Origin: SXOA01 sp051004015 | Lineage (GTDB): Bacteria; Planctomycetota; Planctomycetia; Pirellulales; Pirellulaceae | DNA: 57,666 nt | Assembly (NCBI GenBank): GCA_051004015.1 | Contig: JBPCKT010000146.1 | Span: 1-57,666, forward strand | Direction of reading: 5' to 3' | Shown here: one piece after another, positions 33,689-42,996 of the stretch | How positions within the stretch are numbered: position 1 is the stretch's first letter | Layout of the letters: every line of letters starts with the position of its first letter | Program-made: the position numbers and the translations under genes | The notes under the pieces: generated by a model | The model's database searches: none | Told to the model about the DNA's origin: nothing | The model's input: only the letters and a program-made list of their open reading frames with translations

Positions 33689-35188
33689 ATGCGACTCTCA
33701 TTCGGCTTCGAACAGCGACAAGTCCAGGTGCAAAAGCTTGCGCCGCGGATGATCCAGTCGATGGAGATCCTGCAGCTGCCGCTGCAAGAGCTCCAGGAAC
33801 GGATCGAGGAAGAGCTGGCCGAAAACCCAATCCTGGAGATGCAAGAGCGCGACCCCGAGCTGCCCGATGAAACGGAAGAGCGCGAGTCCCCCCAGGAAAA
33901 GAGCGTCGACGAGAAGGAGCTGATCGTCGATGAAAAGCACGACAATGCCGACGACTTCGAGCGGCTGCTGAACCTCAATAGCGAGAACCCGGATTACTTC
34001 GAGGAAGGGAGCCGCCGCTCCGCCAACCGGATGGAAGAGGATGCCGACCGGGCCCACGATGCGATTTCCAACGTCGCGGAGCGGCCCGAATCGCTGCAGC
34101 TTTACCTGATGCACCAGCTTGGCGAGATGGACGTGGCCCCCGAGATGATGGCCATGTGCGAGCGGATCATCTCCACGCTCGACCCCAAGGATGGCGGCTA
34201 CTTCCGCAGCAGCCTGCGGGATTTGCTGCCGGCGGACGCCTCGCCGGAACAACTGGAAATGGCCGAGCAGGCCTTGGCCCTGGTGCAGGAGCTCGACCCG
34301 CCCGGCATTGCCGCCCGCGACCTCAAGGAATGCCTCCTCAAGCAGCTCACCGACGACTTGCTCTTCTATGAAGAGCTGCAAACGCTCATCACCTCTCACC
34401 TGGAGGACATGCGCGACAACCGCATGCCGCTCATTCAGAAGCAGACGGGCTACTCCCTCGAGCTCATTCGCGAGGCCTGGGAAGAGCTCAAGACGCTCAA
34501 TCCCAAGCCGGGCTCGAACTTCGCGGAGAACTTTGTTCCCACGGTCAATCCGGACGTTTCGGTCGTCCGCGATGACGACGGCCACTACAAAGTTATCGTC
34601 GACGACTCTCGCACTCCCACGCTCCGCATCAGCCGCTATTACCGCGAGCGCCTGCAGAGCGGCAACATCACGCCGGAGGAGCGGGAATACATCAAGCGAA
34701 AGATCACCGCGGCCCAGTGGCTGATCGAGTCTATCGAGCAGCGCCGCAATACGCTGACCCGCGTCTCGCAGGCCATTGTTGATCACCAGACCAGCTTCCT
34801 AGACGACGGTCCCGAGCATATCGTACCGCTGAAGATGCAGCAGATTGCCGAGAAGGTCGGCGTCCACGTCACCACCGTCAGCCGGGCCGTGGACGACAAG
34901 TACATGCAAACGCCCCGTGGCATTTTCGCGCTCAAACGGTTCTTTGTCGGCGGCACGCGGACGGAAGAGGGAGAAGACGTCGCTTGGGACATCATCCGCC
35001 TCCGTCTGCAGGACGTCGTCGACAAGGAAGACAAGCAGAACCCACTCTCCGACGACGACCTCGTGGTGGAGCTGAAGAAAATCGGCCTCAACGTCGCCCG
35101 CCGCACCATCACCAAATACCGGCAGAAGATGGACATCCCCAGCTCTCGCCAGCGGAAGGACTGGAGCAAGGTCGCTGCCAGCCATTAG
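33689..35188 (+). CDS. rpoN: RNA polymerase sigma-54 factor
   Basis: 499 residues. The Gln-rich region I that contacts activators is at the N-terminus (LAPRMIQSMEILQLPLQELQERIEEEL). An acidic region II follows, then the core-binding domain. The C-terminal DNA-binding part has the helix-turn-helix HVTTVSRAVDDKYMQTPRGIFALKRFF and an RpoN box read as ARRTITKYRQ near residue 478, close to the consensus ARRTVAKYRE. Full length. It directs transcription at -24/-12 promoters and needs enhancer-binding ATPases. It is 42 bases after recR and probably co-transcribed. Confidence 0.96.
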   Translation: MRLSFGFEQRQVQVQKLAPRMIQSMEILQLPLQELQERIEEELAENPILEMQERDPELPDETEERESPQEKSVDEKELIVDEKHDNADDFERLLNLNSENPDYFEEGSRRSANRMEEDADRAHDAISNVAERPESLQLYLMHQLGEMDVAPEMMAMCERIISTLDPKDGGYFRSSLRDLLPADASPEQLEMAEQALALVQELDPPGIAARDLKECLLKQLTDDLLFYEELQTLITSHLEDMRDNRMPLIQKQTGYSLELIREAWEELKTLNPKPGSNFAENFVPTVNPDVSVVRDDDGHYKVIVDDSRTPTLRISRYYRERLQSGNITPEEREYIKRKITAAQWLIESIEQRRNTLTRVSQAIVDHQTSFLDDGPEHIVPLKMQQIAEKVGVHVTTVSRAVDDKYMQTPRGIFALKRFFVGGTRTEEGEDVAWDIIRLRLQDVVDKEDKQNPLSDDDLVVELKKIGLNVARRTITKYRQKMDIPSSRQRKDWSKVAASH

Positions 35189-35552
35189 TTGAGGTCAGGG
35201 CCATACCCCACGGCGTTGCGGTCGGCGGCGTTGTCGGGGGGAGCGCCGAAGAAGGCGTCGGCTTCGGTGCCGCCCCAGAGGGTGTCGACCGAGCCGTCAT
35301 CCCCTGCGGAGCCGAAGCCAGCGAGGTCCAGAAGCGTTGGGCTGGGCCCCCAGAGGACCATCAGCGCCAACAGGGCGGCGTCGGCTAGGTTTCCGCTGGC
35401 CAGGCTGCCGCTGTTCTGGCCGGTATAACTCGAATCGTCACCGACCACGACATCGGAGCCTTCGTTGCCGTTAACGATGTCCTGCCCGCCGCCGCCGATG
35501 ACGATGTCATTTCCCGTGCGGCCATAGAGGGCGTCGTTGCCGTCGTTGCCTG
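35185..35552 (-). pseudogene. decayed 3-prime end of an RTX/LEPR-XLL-type gene
   Basis: The minus strand encodes, from about 35552, GNDGNDALYG and further RTX calcium-binding nonapeptides (DIVIGGGGQDIVNGNEG), then an Ala/Leu-rich segment and the terminus DTLWGGTEADAFFG...NAADRNAVGYGPDLN. The end closely matches that of the intact protein at 36237 (DTLWGGTAADLFF...NAADKNAVGYGPDL). Upstream, the frame runs into a stop where unrelated sequence starts. No signal or N-terminal domain remains, so this is a truncated remnant. Its end overlaps the rpoN end by four bases. Confidence 0.8.
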
Positions 35553-35594
35553 TCGATCATCCCGGACACCATCCTGGTGGAGTTTCCCCAGGTG

Positions 35595-35867
35595 ATGAGC
35601 AATCAGCCGGAGACTCGCTTCTGCGTGGCGAAAGTGGTGGAAACGATCCGGGCTCTACTGTTGCAACTTGAAGCCCTGGAACTCGCCGAAGCCCAGGCGG
35701 CGGCAGCGCCGTTATGCCCGATGGTGCAGGAGATGGAGCAGGCGTTGGCCGCTGCACCCGACAGAAACGGGGTCACGCTCCGCGATCATTTTTCGGAGCG
35801 GATTGTGGGACATGCTCGCCTGATCGGTCTGGCGATCAAGCAAGAGTTGAGCAGCCGGCAGATTTGA
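35595..35867 (+). CDS. small hypothetical protein, probably 5-prime truncated
   Basis: At least 90 residues from ATG 35595, predicted helical (VVETIRALLLQLEALELAEAQAAAA), with no known motif. The same frame is open and protein-like upstream (IIPDTILVEFPQV from about 35556), which suggests that the original gene was longer and lost its beginning at the junction with the RTX remnant. It could be a fragment rather than a working gene. Confidence 0.4.
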   Translation: MSNQPETRFCVAKVVETIRALLLQLEALELAEAQAAAAPLCPMVQEMEQALAAAPDRNGVTLRDHFSERIVGHARLIGLAIKQELSSRQI

Positions 35868-35876
35868 TGGCTCGAT

Positions 35877-36122
35877 TCAAACCGGCCACTTTCCCAGCGG
35901 GCAATCTTCAAACGGCAGCCAGGCCTTTTTATCCAGAAAGCAGCCGCAAAGCAGGCAGCGATTTCCCTCCCGCTGCGAACAACCATCGCAAGCCTTGAGC
36001 CGGGAATCGAATGCTTCCTGCGGCACCGTTTGAAAGCCCGAGGCGGCATACTGCACCGCGGCAGAGGCGGCGGAAGCGGCCATTCGCCACAGCGGCGGAA
36101 GCGGTGTTTTCGAGTCGGACAT
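35877..36122 (-). CDS. small cysteine-rich zinc-binding protein
   Basis: 81 residues from ATG 36122. The C-terminal half holds CDGCSQREGNRCLLCGCFLDKKAW...CPLGKW, a pattern of six cysteines (two CxxC pairs plus CGC and a final Cys). It matches a small family found in bacteria and phages (DUF6171-like, from memory) of unknown function. A hairpin element lies just upstream. It sits between the RTX remnant and the intact RTX gene. Confidence 0.65.
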   Translation of the reverse strand: MSDSKTPLPPLWRMAASAASAAVQYAASGFQTVPQEAFDSRLKACDGCSQREGNRCLLCGCFLDKKAWLPFEDCPLGKWPV

Positions 36123-36175
36123 GAGAAAAACGACCTTGCTTGTCGCTGAAATGGTGAAAGCAAATCTCCCGGCAA

Positions 36176-36201
36176 CACGCCCACGCAAAACCGTGGGCGT
36201 G
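36176..36201. repeat. hairpin with 10-bp stem
   Basis: CACGCCCACG (36176-36185) pairs perfectly with CGTGGGCGTG (36192-36201) across a six-base loop. It lies between the small cysteine-rich gene and the RTX gene, in the same style as the other dispersed hairpins. Confidence 0.7.
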
Positions 36202-36236
36202 CCACGCAAGGATACTCTCATTTGCCTCGCTCGTCC

Positions 36237-39200
36237 TTACAGGTCCGGGCCATAGCCGACGGCGTTCTTGTCCGCGGCATTGTCCGTGCCGGTGATAAAG
36301 AACAGGTCTGCGGCAGTTCCGCCCCAGAGGGTGTCGGTGGCGCCATCGCTGCCGACGGGTGTCAGTGATGCGGTGGACTTGGTCGCCACCCACTGGCTCA
36401 GGAGCAAGGCTAAGGCGGCGTCGTACGCGTCGCCGCTGTTCAGGCTGTCGGAATGAGCGTCGTCGTCCCCTTGCAGCAGGTCCTGTCCTTCATGGCCATT
36501 GAGCGTGTCCGCGCCGAGTGCACCAATGAGCACATCATCCCCCAGTCGGCCGTTGAGGGTATCGTCCCCCGCGCCGCCGACGAGCAGATCGTTCCCGTCC
36601 GCGCCGTTGATAGTGTCCACTCCGTCACCGCCGAAGATGCGGTCGTCGCCCGCCTGGCCGTCAATCGAATCGCCGCCGAGGCCGCCGCTCACGTAGTCGT
36701 TTCCAGCCCCGGTGTTGATGATGTCATTCCCACCCTGGCCGTAGACGCGGTCATTGCCGCCGTAGGTGTTGATCTGGTCATTGCCGCCGGGCCGATTGGC
36801 GGGATGGCTGGCCGGAATCAACGTGAACGGCACGTCGGCGACCGGATCGAAATCGTCACCCCAAATCTCATCGTTACCCCCAACCGCTGCGCCGCTGAGG
36901 CGATCATCCCCCTGCCCGCCAACGATCAGGTCGTCTCCGTATCCGCCGGTCAACACGTCATTTCCCGCTTCTCCGAAGATGACGGCGTTCAGGCGGGTGT
37001 TGTACATGGTGATGGTATCGTTCCCGCCGCGGCCGTAAACGTAGACCTTGGAGGCGCCGGTGGTGTAGGGACCGAATTGGCCTGTGCTGGAGGGATAATA
37101 CGTGTTCCCCACGCGGACCCGGAAGGTCGGATTCATCTGACCAGCGCTGCGGAACTCGATATAGTCGGGCGCGCCGTCCACGCCGCGGAGATAGCAGTCG
37201 CCAATGGCCGTGTTCGTCAGGAGGCCCCCATCGAGCACATCGATGTCCTCGATCCCCGTGAAGCGGACGAGCTGCGTGTTTCCACTGACGGCATTGCCGC
37301 CATTGGTGTCCACGATCACCACCGGCAAGACAGGAGAGCCGTCGGCTCTGGTGGTCATGTCGAGATTGAACTTGTCGCCGGGTTCGCCGAAGGGATTGAA
37401 CGGCACTCCGGGACCAGGCGTTGCCGCAGCCGTGCCGCCATGCACGCTAATCGGAATCGTGGAGCTGGCCCGCATATAGCCGGTGGGACCTGTGAACAGG
37501 TCTCCGGCCAATCCCCCGAAGATGTGAACGCTGGAGGGCCCGGCCGCACTGAAAGCGAGCGTCATGGTGTCCGCGCCCTGAGTGGCTTGCACCGACAAGG
37601 GGCCGATGCCCGCATAGGTGATCGGGAACGCGGCCAGGCCGGTGGTGGCCGTGGAACTGACGGACACCGCATCGCCCGTGACATCGGCGGAATCAGTGAT
37701 GCTCAGGCTGTCGCCGTTGCCGCCGCCGTTAATGGCCACGGGGGCGAGCAACCCATCCAACGACATCACGGAACCATCGACCGTGATGTTATCGGTGCCC
37801 CCCAATCCATTCAGGGTCAAGCTGGGCTTGTTCCCCAGGTTGATCCGCGTCAACATGTTGCCGCTGATTTGGGTCGTGGGACCGCCGCCGACAGTTTGAT
37901 TGATCGCTCCCTGGCCAAGAGTGATGACTTCATTCTGCGGGTCCACCACAAAGATGTCCAAACCGTTGAAGCCGGGAGGACCGCTGAAGGCGTTGTGCGT
38001 GGGTGTTCCGGCGGACAACTCCGCATTGGTGATGCTGAATCCAGCCGCGGCGAGCGCGGGGGTCTGAAACATCACGGTTTCAAAATTGTCGAACACAGTG
38101 AACGGCAGGGGGAGTTCCAACCAGCCATAGGCATTCGTCAAGGCCTCCTCCGTCAAGGCGACGACACCACCGCCACTGCGCACGAAATTTTGGACATCAA
38201 CTTTTCGCAAATTGAGGGCATTGAGCTGCGATTGAGTGATCCCACCCGCTGTATTTCCATCGGAGGGAACATAGATCAGCTTGTAGTTATTGAAGTTGAC
38301 GCCGCCGATCTGCATCGCACCCGGGCCGACCCCGGTCACCGTGTCGCTGGTGTAGCCCAGGACGCCCAGAGCACTGGCAATGGCCGCGGAAGCGGTGCTG
38401 CCATTGGCACCGATGATCAAGACGTCCTTGACGGTGCCGGTGTTAAACGAACCGGTACGGACGAACTGCACGGCTTGCTGGATGAATTTCCAGCCATTCT
38501 GATTTCCGCCGGAGAAAAACCCGTGGTCGTCCCGGTCGCCGCCGTCGATGAACACGGGTCCTTGGGTAAATGACTGCACAGCGTCCAAGACCGGGCCGAC
38601 CTTGACCGTGACATTCTCAGCACCAGCGGAGCTGTTGGTGACAAAGGCCCCGGCTTGGACGGTCTCATCATCCACTTCGTCCGGAGTCAGACCGGTGGAG
38701 TCGAGTCCCGTGAAGGAGATATTAATGGGGGTGGTCGTGGTGGTGTAGGAAATAGTGCCCGAAGTGGCACTCGACACCGTATAGCTGCCCGACAAAATGG
38801 TGACGGCGCTGCCGCCGGCGATCCGCAGGAGATCAAAATCGGGATCGCCGTTGACGTTGAACCCAATGCCAAAAGACCCGCCGGCAAAGGGGCGGAAGGC
38901 GGTGGCACCTTGATTGATGATGATCATCTCATTCTCGCCACTGAATCCGTTGAACACCACGCTGTTCACGCCAGCCTGCGTGGTCGACCCGAGTCCGCCG
39001 CCGTCGTCGTAGTTGACGGTGCCGGGCGTCGCGGTGGACTCCAGCACGACTTTGTCGTCAATGCCAACGCCGGTGTCACCGGTGAAGGTCAGCACGCCGG
39101 CGGCGAAACTGGCGGTAATCGCCAACAAGCGGCGGTCCTCGAGCGGTTCAAACCCGGCTACCAACCGCCGGCGGCGCTGGACATGAGAAAGAGTTCGCTC

Positions 39201-39242
39201 GCGGCGTTTGCGCAGACGGGCCAGACGTGACAGTTGAGACAT
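36237..39242 (-). CDS. LEPR-XLL surface protein with RTX repeats and an embedded ThuA/GATase-like domain
   Basis: 1001 residues from ATG 39242. The very basic N-terminus leads to FEPLEDRRLL (31-40), the LEPR-XLL motif of planctomycete exported proteins. Residues about 45-240 are beta-rich. Near 250-470 lies an alpha/beta domain (VKDVLIIGANGSTASAAIASALGVLGY, YKLIYVPSDG, FVRSGGGVVALTEEAL) that looks like the ThuA/class I glutamine-amidotransferase fold. From about 740 to 950 there are over a dozen GGxGxDxUx calcium-binding nonapeptides. The C-terminus ends NAVGYGPDL. It is probably exported, perhaps as a cell-surface or released protein folded by Ca2+. A decayed paralogue end lies at 35185. Confidence 0.88.
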   Translation of the reverse strand: MSQLSRLARLRKRRERTLSHVQRRRRLVAGFEPLEDRRLLAITASFAAGVLTFTGDTGVGIDDKVVLESTATPGTVNYDDGGGLGSTTQAGVNSVVFNGFSGENEMIIINQGATAFRPFAGGSFGIGFNVNGDPDFDLLRIAGGSAVTILSGSYTVSSATSGTISYTTTTTPINISFTGLDSTGLTPDEVDDETVQAGAFVTNSSAGAENVTVKVGPVLDAVQSFTQGPVFIDGGDRDDHGFFSGGNQNGWKFIQQAVQFVRTGSFNTGTVKDVLIIGANGSTASAAIASALGVLGYTSDTVTGVGPGAMQIGGVNFNNYKLIYVPSDGNTAGGITQSQLNALNLRKVDVQNFVRSGGGVVALTEEALTNAYGWLELPLPFTVFDNFETVMFQTPALAAAGFSITNAELSAGTPTHNAFSGPPGFNGLDIFVVDPQNEVITLGQGAINQTVGGGPTTQISGNMLTRINLGNKPSLTLNGLGGTDNITVDGSVMSLDGLLAPVAINGGGNGDSLSITDSADVTGDAVSVSSTATTGLAAFPITYAGIGPLSVQATQGADTMTLAFSAAGPSSVHIFGGLAGDLFTGPTGYMRASSTIPISVHGGTAAATPGPGVPFNPFGEPGDKFNLDMTTRADGSPVLPVVIVDTNGGNAVSGNTQLVRFTGIEDIDVLDGGLLTNTAIGDCYLRGVDGAPDYIEFRSAGQMNPTFRVRVGNTYYPSSTGQFGPYTTGASKVYVYGRGGNDTITMYNTRLNAVIFGEAGNDVLTGGYGDDLIVGGQGDDRLSGAAVGGNDEIWGDDFDPVADVPFTLIPASHPANRPGGNDQINTYGGNDRVYGQGGNDIINTGAGNDYVSGGLGGDSIDGQAGDDRIFGGDGVDTINGADGNDLLVGGAGDDTLNGRLGDDVLIGALGADTLNGHEGQDLLQGDDDAHSDSLNSGDAYDAALALLLSQWVATKSTASLTPVGSDGATDTLWGGTAADLFFITGTDNAADKNAVGYGPDL

Positions 39243-39801
39243 GGTGCAGGGGACTCCCGTGAAAAAATGAATGCGGTCCGCCGCGGAATCGCTGCGGACC
39301 GCAACAATAATCACTACTAACTATGCATGTTGTGAATAATTACTGCGATATAGATGGATACTCCAATCGCAGCGCCAACGATTCTGGATGCCGGGGCACT
39401 CGGCTTGGGACCAATCGTAATACGCGGAAAACAGAATTCAATCCTCATAATCTGCAATATCTACTTGATTGATGCACCATGACTGCTGGGGATACTCAAT
39501 ACCTCCTTACCTACTTTCGTGGAACTGATTGTTCAAGCTCGTTAGCACATCTTTCGACTGCTGAACGCTGCGCGCCATTGGCTTAACATCCGCGTGTCCC
39601 GCATTCGCGGGCCTGTTCATTGCCTGAACATTCCAGCGACCTCGACCCGGATCCGGTTCTCCCGCATCCTGCTGTTGACTGAATTCAGCAGGCCTTCGAG
39701 CGAGGCAATGAAGCACCCAGGTACTATTACGGAGTGCCCTTGCAACGGACTGCAAGCCGCTGGGCCAGATTGCCTCACCGAGGCCTGAGCTTAGAAGAGC
39801 C
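39243..39801. other. non-coding stretch between the RTX gene and its right neighbour
   Basis: No credible gene. 39300-39480 is AT-rich and probably holds the promoter of the leftward RTX gene (a loose TTGGAG/TAATTA pair lies near 39330-39375 on the minus strand). An open frame at 39507-39914 on the minus strand overlaps the next gene and looks like a shadow. Confidence 0.4.
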
Positions 39802-41304
39802 TTACGCCACCGTGTGGCACAGGGGGAATTCACCCTGGTCCAGAACGGTGATGCCAGAGGGCAACTTGGGAGTTTCTTTGGCCGGGGCTGTCCGCCGGTG
39901 GCCGAAGAAGCCACGATTGCGGATGACGTCAGCGACTTCGGCGGGGACGTGGTTGCTCCAGGCGGGATTGCCCGCTTTGATCTGCTCGATCACGTCGCGC
40001 GAGAAGATGGACAAATACGCGGGGTTGTAGTTGTCGAGCTGCTCGATGCATCCCTGTTCGACCAGGTATTCATACAGCTTTCGCAACTCGGGAGCAATTT
40101 GTAAGTTCTGGACCGTCGTCAGCTCCCCCGTCTTCCGGTCGAGGAGGGGATAGATGTAGAGCTTCAGGTCGTTCTTAAAGAGCCGGCCGAACGACTCCAG
40201 GATCCCGCCGTCGAGCTGCCCGTAGTACTTCTCGTCAAAGAGCTCGCAGAGGCTAGCGGCCCCCATCGTGATGCCGATCTTCTTCTTCGTGTAGCGAGCC
40301 AGATACGCCGCCAGCCGGTAGTATTCGAAATAGTCGGAAATGAGGACCGTCTTGCCGCAGGCGGCCAGCACGTCGGCCCGGGCCAGGAAGTCGCGGAGGT
40401 CGATGTCGCCGCTGGCGCGCCCGCTGGCAGCCTGCAGGTTCCGCATTGTGATTTCCATCAGATCGACGACCGGTTCCGCGGCCACCTCCGGCTCGCGGAT
40501 AAACTTTTCATGGGCGCAGCGGAGCATGTCGACGTTGACGTGCGTGACGGGGCGGAAGCTGCCTCGCTCGACCAGGATCGGCTTCTTGTAGAGCACTTCC
40601 GAGGGCTGAAGCACTTCCCCCTTGGCCGAAAACATTGCCGCGTTACTGAGGCCGAGCTGCACCAGCCGCAGGCTCATCACCCGGTTATCGACGTGCCGGA
40701 AGGCGATTCCGGAAAACTCGATCATGTCGATTTCGATCCGCCGCGTGGTCAGATTGTCCAGCAGCGACTCAATGAGTTGATCGGGTTCGTGGTTGAGAAA
40801 AAATGCTCCGTAGAGCAGATTCACGCCGACAATCCCCAGGGCTTCCTGCTGGAGCGCGTTTTCCGTGTCCAGCATCCGCACGTGCAGGATGATCTGGCTG
40901 TCCTGGTCGCGGGGATGGGCTTGAAACCGCACCCCCATCCAGCCGTGGCACTCGTTGGTCCCCTTGAAGTTGCGGGCCGAAACCGTGTCGGCGAACACAA
41001 AGAAGGTGGTCGAGTCCCCCCGGCTTTCCCGCAGGCGGCTGAGATTCAGGGTGTGCTCGTGGTCGAGCATCGCTTCCAGCCGCTGGCGGCAGACGTAGCG
41101 GTCACACTGGCCATAGATGGCGTCACTGACCGCCATGTCGTAGGCCGACATGCTCTTGGCGATGGTCCCGGCGGCGGCCCCCACGCGAAAGAACCACCGC
41201 ACCACTTCCTGCCCCGCGCCGATTTCGGCGAAGGTGCCATAGCGGCGCTCGTCGAGGTTAATGGCAAGTGCCTTGCGCTCGGTGTTTGGACGATCGTGTG
41301 GCAT
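39802..41304 (-). CDS. conserved protein of unknown function
   Basis: 500 residues, soluble, no signal peptide or membrane span. Characteristic stretches are FAEIGAGQEVVRWFFRVG, AGTIAKSMSAYDMAVSDAIYG, FADTVSARNFKGTNECHGWMGVRFQ, QQEALGIVGVNLLYGAFF and a later GKTVLISDYFEYYRLA. I recall near-identical proteins across many bacteria carrying unsupported names (for example TonB-dependent receptor or nucleotide adenylyltransferase). No barrel, plug domain or nucleotidyltransferase motif is visible here. The strong conservation of GTNECHGW suggests an enzyme. Confidence 0.75.
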   Translation of the reverse strand: MPHDRPNTERKALAINLDERRYGTFAEIGAGQEVVRWFFRVGAAAGTIAKSMSAYDMAVSDAIYGQCDRYVCRQRLEAMLDHEHTLNLSRLRESRGDSTTFFVFADTVSARNFKGTNECHGWMGVRFQAHPRDQDSQIILHVRMLDTENALQQEALGIVGVNLLYGAFFLNHEPDQLIESLLDNLTTRRIEIDMIEFSGIAFRHVDNRVMSLRLVQLGLSNAAMFSAKGEVLQPSEVLYKKPILVERGSFRPVTHVNVDMLRCAHEKFIREPEVAAEPVVDLMEITMRNLQAASGRASGDIDLRDFLARADVLAACGKTVLISDYFEYYRLAAYLARYTKKKIGITMGAASLCELFDEKYYGQLDGGILESFGRLFKNDLKLYIYPLLDRKTGELTTVQNLQIAPELRKLYEYLVEQGCIEQLDNYNPAYLSIFSRDVIEQIKAGNPAWSNHVPAEVADVIRNRGFFGHRRTAPAKETPKLPSGITVLDQGEFPLCHTVA

Positions 41305-41615
41305 GGTAGTGAATGGTCACCCAAGGGGCGGAAGCAAAGAGTCCCTGCTCTCGTTCGTATCGGCTGGGCCGACCGGAACAAATAGCCAAACCCTGCGGAC
41401 TGCGTTGAGGGTGACGACTCGGGTCCGCTACAGGCCATAGAATTGGCAAAGACCTGCTCATGGCGTATCGGCCAGGTCGGAGAGCGATGTCCGATTCGAA
41501 TGTTTCGCGGTTCTGTCACTTCCAGGGTGCTGTGTGCCGCGGCCAGCATTTCAGGTTAGAATGCCAACTGTTTGGCGCTGCCAATTCCCGCCTCAAGCAC
41601 CGGCCCTCTCCCCGC

Positions 41616-42992
41616 ATGGCCATGTTATCTCTTTCCCAACCGCGGAGACTTTCACGCCGCCAGTTGCTGGCGACGGCCATCGGCGCGGGGGGGCTTTCTT
41701 TGCCGGCGCTCTTGCAACTGCGGGCGTCGGGAGCATCGAAAACTCTTCCCCAGGGCAAAGCCAAGGCCTGCATCCTCATCTATTGTTGGGGCGGGATGAG
41801 TCACCTCGAGAGTTGGGACCTCAAGCCCGACGCGCCGGTCGAGGTGCGCGGTGAATTCGCGCCGATTGCCACGGCGACTCCCGGAATCTTCGTCAGCGAA
41901 CACTTGCCTCTGCTGGCGCGTGAGACCGGGAAGCTGGCGATCATTCGTTCGATCCACCATGACGACTCGGCCCACGGTCGCGGCATGTACTGGAACCTGA
42001 CGGGGCACAAACCGCCGCGAACGGGTAACATCCCACCAATGTCCAGCGATTGGCCGTCGCTGCCGGCGATGGTCTCCAAGCTGCGGCCCGCGCCTTCCGG
42101 CGTGCCCGCGGCGGTACGTTTGCCGTATCCGATGGTCGATAACGACACGCTGCAAGCGGGAGAGTACGGGGGATGGCTGGGGGTGAAATACGACCCTCTT
42201 ATCATGCGGCCTTCGCGAGGCGAGCCTTTTGACGGCATTTCCCGCACGCTCGGTTCCGAAGTGCTCAATCTGGCGGATGGAGATTTTGCCCGTGTGGCGT
42301 CGCGCAGAGAATTGCTCGCTTCGTTGGAGCCGTCGCGGTCCGGGCGAGCGGAGTTTGAAAGCTTTCATCACTTCCGCTCGCTGGCCACCGACATTCTGCT
42401 GGGGTCGGCTGTCCGCAATGCCTATGACCTGGAAAAAGAAGATCCGCGGATCCGGGCGTCCTACGGCGATCACTTGGGAGGCCAGAGCATCCTTTTGGCC
42501 CGTCGCCTGACGGAAGCGGGCGTGCCCATCGTGCAAGTCTGCTGCGCCGCGGGCGATTTGAACGGCGGCGCTGGCGACATGTGGGATACGCACAGCGACA
42601 ACTTCAACCGTCTCCGAAAGCGTCTGCTTCCCGTCTTCGATCGCGGCGTTTCGGCGCTGCTCAAGGACCTGGCCGACCGCGGCACGCTCGCGGAAACTCT
42701 TGTCGTCTGCCTATCCGATTTTGGACGCACTCCCCGCATTAACGGCTCGGCGGGACGCGATCACTATCCGGGGGTCTATTCCGTCGCCCTGGCCGGCGGC
42801 GGAATTCAAGGCGGACAGGTCTACGGCAGCAGCGACAGCAACGGCGCTTTCCCCAAGGACAATCCTTGCGGCCCGCCGGACCTTCACGCGACCATCTTTC
42901 AGGCCCTCGGCATCTCGCCGCGCGCCGAGCTCCGCGATATGCTCGGCCGCCCGTTTCCCGCCAGCGATGGCGAAGTCTTGCCGCTCTCGTGA
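41616..42992 (+). CDS. DUF1501 protein, Tat-exported (copy 2)
   Basis: 458 residues from ATG 41616, which puts the Tat motif (RRLSRRQLLATAIGAGGLSLPALL) near the N-terminus; a longer frame to 41460 lacks support. DUF1501 features: CILIYCWGGMSHLESWDLKPDAP, GRGMYWNLTGHKPP, YGDHLGGQSILLARRLTEAGVPIVQV, and VCLSDFGRTPRINGSAGRDHY. It belongs to a different subgroup from the copies at 13952 and 50117 (MGHKPP-type). Function unknown; possibly a periplasmic hydrolase. It converges on the esterase gene with a four-base gap. Within 41305-41615 I see only intergenic DNA between divergent genes. Confidence 0.92.
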   Translation: MAMLSLSQPRRLSRRQLLATAIGAGGLSLPALLQLRASGASKTLPQGKAKACILIYCWGGMSHLESWDLKPDAPVEVRGEFAPIATATPGIFVSEHLPLLARETGKLAIIRSIHHDDSAHGRGMYWNLTGHKPPRTGNIPPMSSDWPSLPAMVSKLRPAPSGVPAAVRLPYPMVDNDTLQAGEYGGWLGVKYDPLIMRPSRGEPFDGISRTLGSEVLNLADGDFARVASRRELLASLEPSRSGRAEFESFHHFRSLATDILLGSAVRNAYDLEKEDPRIRASYGDHLGGQSILLARRLTEAGVPIVQVCCAAGDLNGGAGDMWDTHSDNFNRLRKRLLPVFDRGVSALLKDLADRGTLAETLVVCLSDFGRTPRINGSAGRDHYPGVYSVALAGGGIQGGQVYGSSDSNGAFPKDNPCGPPDLHATIFQALGISPRAELRDMLGRPFPASDGEVLPLS

Positions 42993-42996
42993 GCCG

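Noticed and set aside
36453..38573. 706-codon open frame opposite the RTX gene
   Set aside because: Its repeats are the mirror of the RTX nonapeptides on the other strand, and it lacks a ribosome-binding site.
39507..39914. 135-codon minus-strand frame right of the RTX gene
   Set aside because: It overlaps the conserved 39802 gene by over 100 bases in another frame and has no motif or ribosome-binding site.
39802..41304. TonB-dependent receptor as outer-membrane partner of ExbB/ExbD
   Set aside because: The protein has no signal peptide, plug or barrel strands. It is soluble.
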